Positions 6,015 through 7,263 of a stretch of 7,263 bases of DNA are shown here, piece by piece. The translations under genes and the position numbers were made by a program. This DNA is from JAFGKM01 sp964403465 (GTDB lineage: Bacteria; Ratteibacteria; UBA8468; B48-G9; JAFGKM01), in contig CAYOFY010000076.1 in assembly GCA_964403465.1 (NCBI GenBank), positions 1 through 7,263 of the forward strand, given 5' to 3'. Under the pieces are notes generated by a model. The model made no database searches and was not told where the DNA came from. It saw only the letters and a list, made by a program, of their open reading frames with translations. How positions within the stretch are numbered: position 1 is the first letter of the stretch; every line of letters begins with the position of its first letter.

Positions 6015-7262
6015 TTACAGTTCAAGTAAGCGTGCCTGTATTATAATCCTGTTGCTTCTTATCTTCTCCAGGGTTCCGGCCGACAGGCTGCTGTCAATGT
6101 TCAGAAGTATGACTGCTTTCCCGCCGGCCTCTTTCCTTCCCACGGTCATGTTGGCTATGTTTATTCCCGCCCCGGTCAGGACCGCGGAGATGTGTGCCAC
6201 TGCGCCCGGCTTGTCATAGTTTTCGCACAGCAGGAGGTACCCGTCGGGCGAAGCATCCACGTGGTACTCGTTTATCCTCACAATGCGCGGGTCCCTTTTA
6301 GAGAAAAGGGTACCTGCGGCAGAACCGGTTCCGCCGGTCGTATGGACTTCAATCCGTATAAGGTTGGCGAAATCCTCAACCTCCGTGCTTCTTGTCTCGG
6401 TGACCTTGATTCCCCGTTCTTCCGCTATGAACATTGAGTTCACGTAGTTCACGGAGCCGGGGACGATCGGCTCAAGGAGTCCTTTCAGAAGCGACAGGGT
6501 CAGGGGCTGCACCTGATACTCCGCCACCTCACCCCCGTAAAGTATGTTCAGCCGCTCAATGTTGCCGTCAACCATCTGTGCCTGCAAACGGCCGAGTTTT
6601 TCCGCAAGCGTTATGTACGGCTGAATCTCCTGGAGGATTGCCGGTTCAACGCACGGGAAATTCACGGCATTTTCCATTATCCCCTCGGTGAGGGCTTTGC
6701 CGACCTGCCTGGCTATCTGCAGGGAGACGTTTGTCTGGGCTTCCCTGGTTGAGGCGCCCAGATGGGGGGTTGCAATCAACTCGTCCAGTTCCAGCAGGGG
6801 GTTACCGGCAGGGGGCTCTTTCTCAAAGACGTCAAGTGCGCACCCCGCAACCTTCCTGTCTTTTATCGCCTTGTAGAGGGCATCCTCATCAATGATGCCG
6901 CCCCGGGAGCAATTGATAATCCTGACCCCGTTCTTCATCTTTGCGAATGCCTCTTTTCCTATAAGATGGTGCGTTTCCTTTGTGAGCGAGAGATGCAATG
7001 TTATGTAATCGGCCTGCGCCAGCAGCTCGTCAAGGGAGACAGGTCTTACGGAGAGTTTCTTTGCTTTCTCAACCGAGACAAAAGGGTCGTGGGCGATTAC
7101 TTCCATACCGAAGGCCAGCGCCCTTGTGGCAACAGCGCTTCCTATCCTGCCGAGCCCCACGATTCCAAGCGTCTTGCCGTGGAGTTCCGTGCCGCTGAGC
7201 TTGCTCTTTTCCCACTTCTGCATGCGGAGCGACTGTACCGCCTGGTAAATCTTCCGGGACAA
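6015..7262 (-). CDS. serA: D-3-phosphoglycerate dehydrogenase, N-terminally cut by window edge
   Basis: Catalyses the first step of phosphorylated serine synthesis, 3-phosphoglycerate to 3-phosphohydroxypyruvate with NAD. The visible 415 residues (numbered from 7262) hold the NAD-binding GLGRIG (36-41), catalytic R120 in NCSRGGI, E149 in DVFEKEPP and H167 in TPHLGAST. An intervening domain follows (about 200-340), then a C-terminal ACT domain (about 341-415, CENYDKPGAVAHI), so this is the long, type I form subject to serine binding at the ACT domain. The first codon at 7262 is TTG, almost certainly an internal Leu: the first roughly 110-115 residues of the substrate domain, and the true start, lie beyond the window. 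The stop TAA is nine bases from the assembly gap. No terminator can be seen. The enzyme assignment is very strong. Confidence 0.95.
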   Translation of the reverse strand: MSRKIYQAVQSLRMQKWEKSKLSGTELHGKTLGIVGLGRIGSAVATRALAFGMEVIAHDPFVSVEKAKKLSVRPVSLDELLAQADYITLHLSLTKETHHLIGKEAFAKMKNGVRIINCSRGGIIDEDALYKAIKDRKVAGCALDVFEKEPPAGNPLLELDELIATPHLGASTREAQTNVSLQIARQVGKALTEGIMENAVNFPCVEPAILQEIQPYITLAEKLGRLQAQMVDGNIERLNILYGGEVAEYQVQPLTLSLLKGLLEPIVPGSVNYVNSMFIAEERGIKVTETRSTEVEDFANLIRIEVHTTGGTGSAAGTLFSKRDPRIVRINEYHVDASPDGYLLLCENYDKPGAVAHISAVLTGAGINIANMTVGRKEAGGKAVILLNIDSSLSAGTLEKIRSNRIIIQARLLEL

Positions 7263-7263
7263 T

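Overview
The window reads as ordinary bacterial chromosome from a metagenome-type scaffold: about half G+C by eye, densely packed genes with short overlaps, and one run of exactly 100 Ns (5906-6005) that marks a scaffold join. Taxonomy cannot be settled from the sequence. A solitary GspG-type pseudopilin, a UroD-like TIM-barrel protein, a CWNSN-type sugar phosphate isomerase and scattered palindromic repeats would suit a candidate phylum near the PVC group, such as Omnitrophota. That is inference with low confidence.

Plus strand, 1-4134. A UroD-fold protein that is not canonical HemE (1-1083) overlaps cysS, cysteinyl-tRNA synthetase (1071-2465). The cysS stop overlaps an ATG that opens a frame leading into a GspG-like pseudopilin (ends 3121). 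The first 78 codons of that frame run through a dispersed palindromic repeat, so the true pseudopilin start is uncertain. A third repeat copy lies in the 146-base gap before an exported calcineurin-like metallophosphoesterase (3268-4134).

Minus strand, 7263-4118. The C-terminal three quarters of serA (D-3-phosphoglycerate dehydrogenase, running off the right edge) comes first. After the assembly gap come a sugar phosphate isomerase/epimerase-like TIM barrel (5899-5126) and, 12 bases later, an APH/homoserine-kinase-II-like small-molecule kinase (5113-4118). The last two look like one operon; the link to serA depends on the scaffold join. The two strands meet tail to tail with a 17-base overlap of coding sequence at 4118-4134.

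How the genes work together: cysS is housekeeping. serA makes phosphohydroxypyruvate for serine synthesis. The isomerase plus kinase suggest a small sugar or amino-alcohol phosphate pathway whose substrate cannot be read from sequence. The least ordinary part is 2462-3267, where three copies of a hairpin repeat with conserved outer arms and changing but still pairing stems surround the pseudopilin gene and supply its apparent N-terminus. I saw no CRISPR array, tRNA, rRNA, transposase or defence system.
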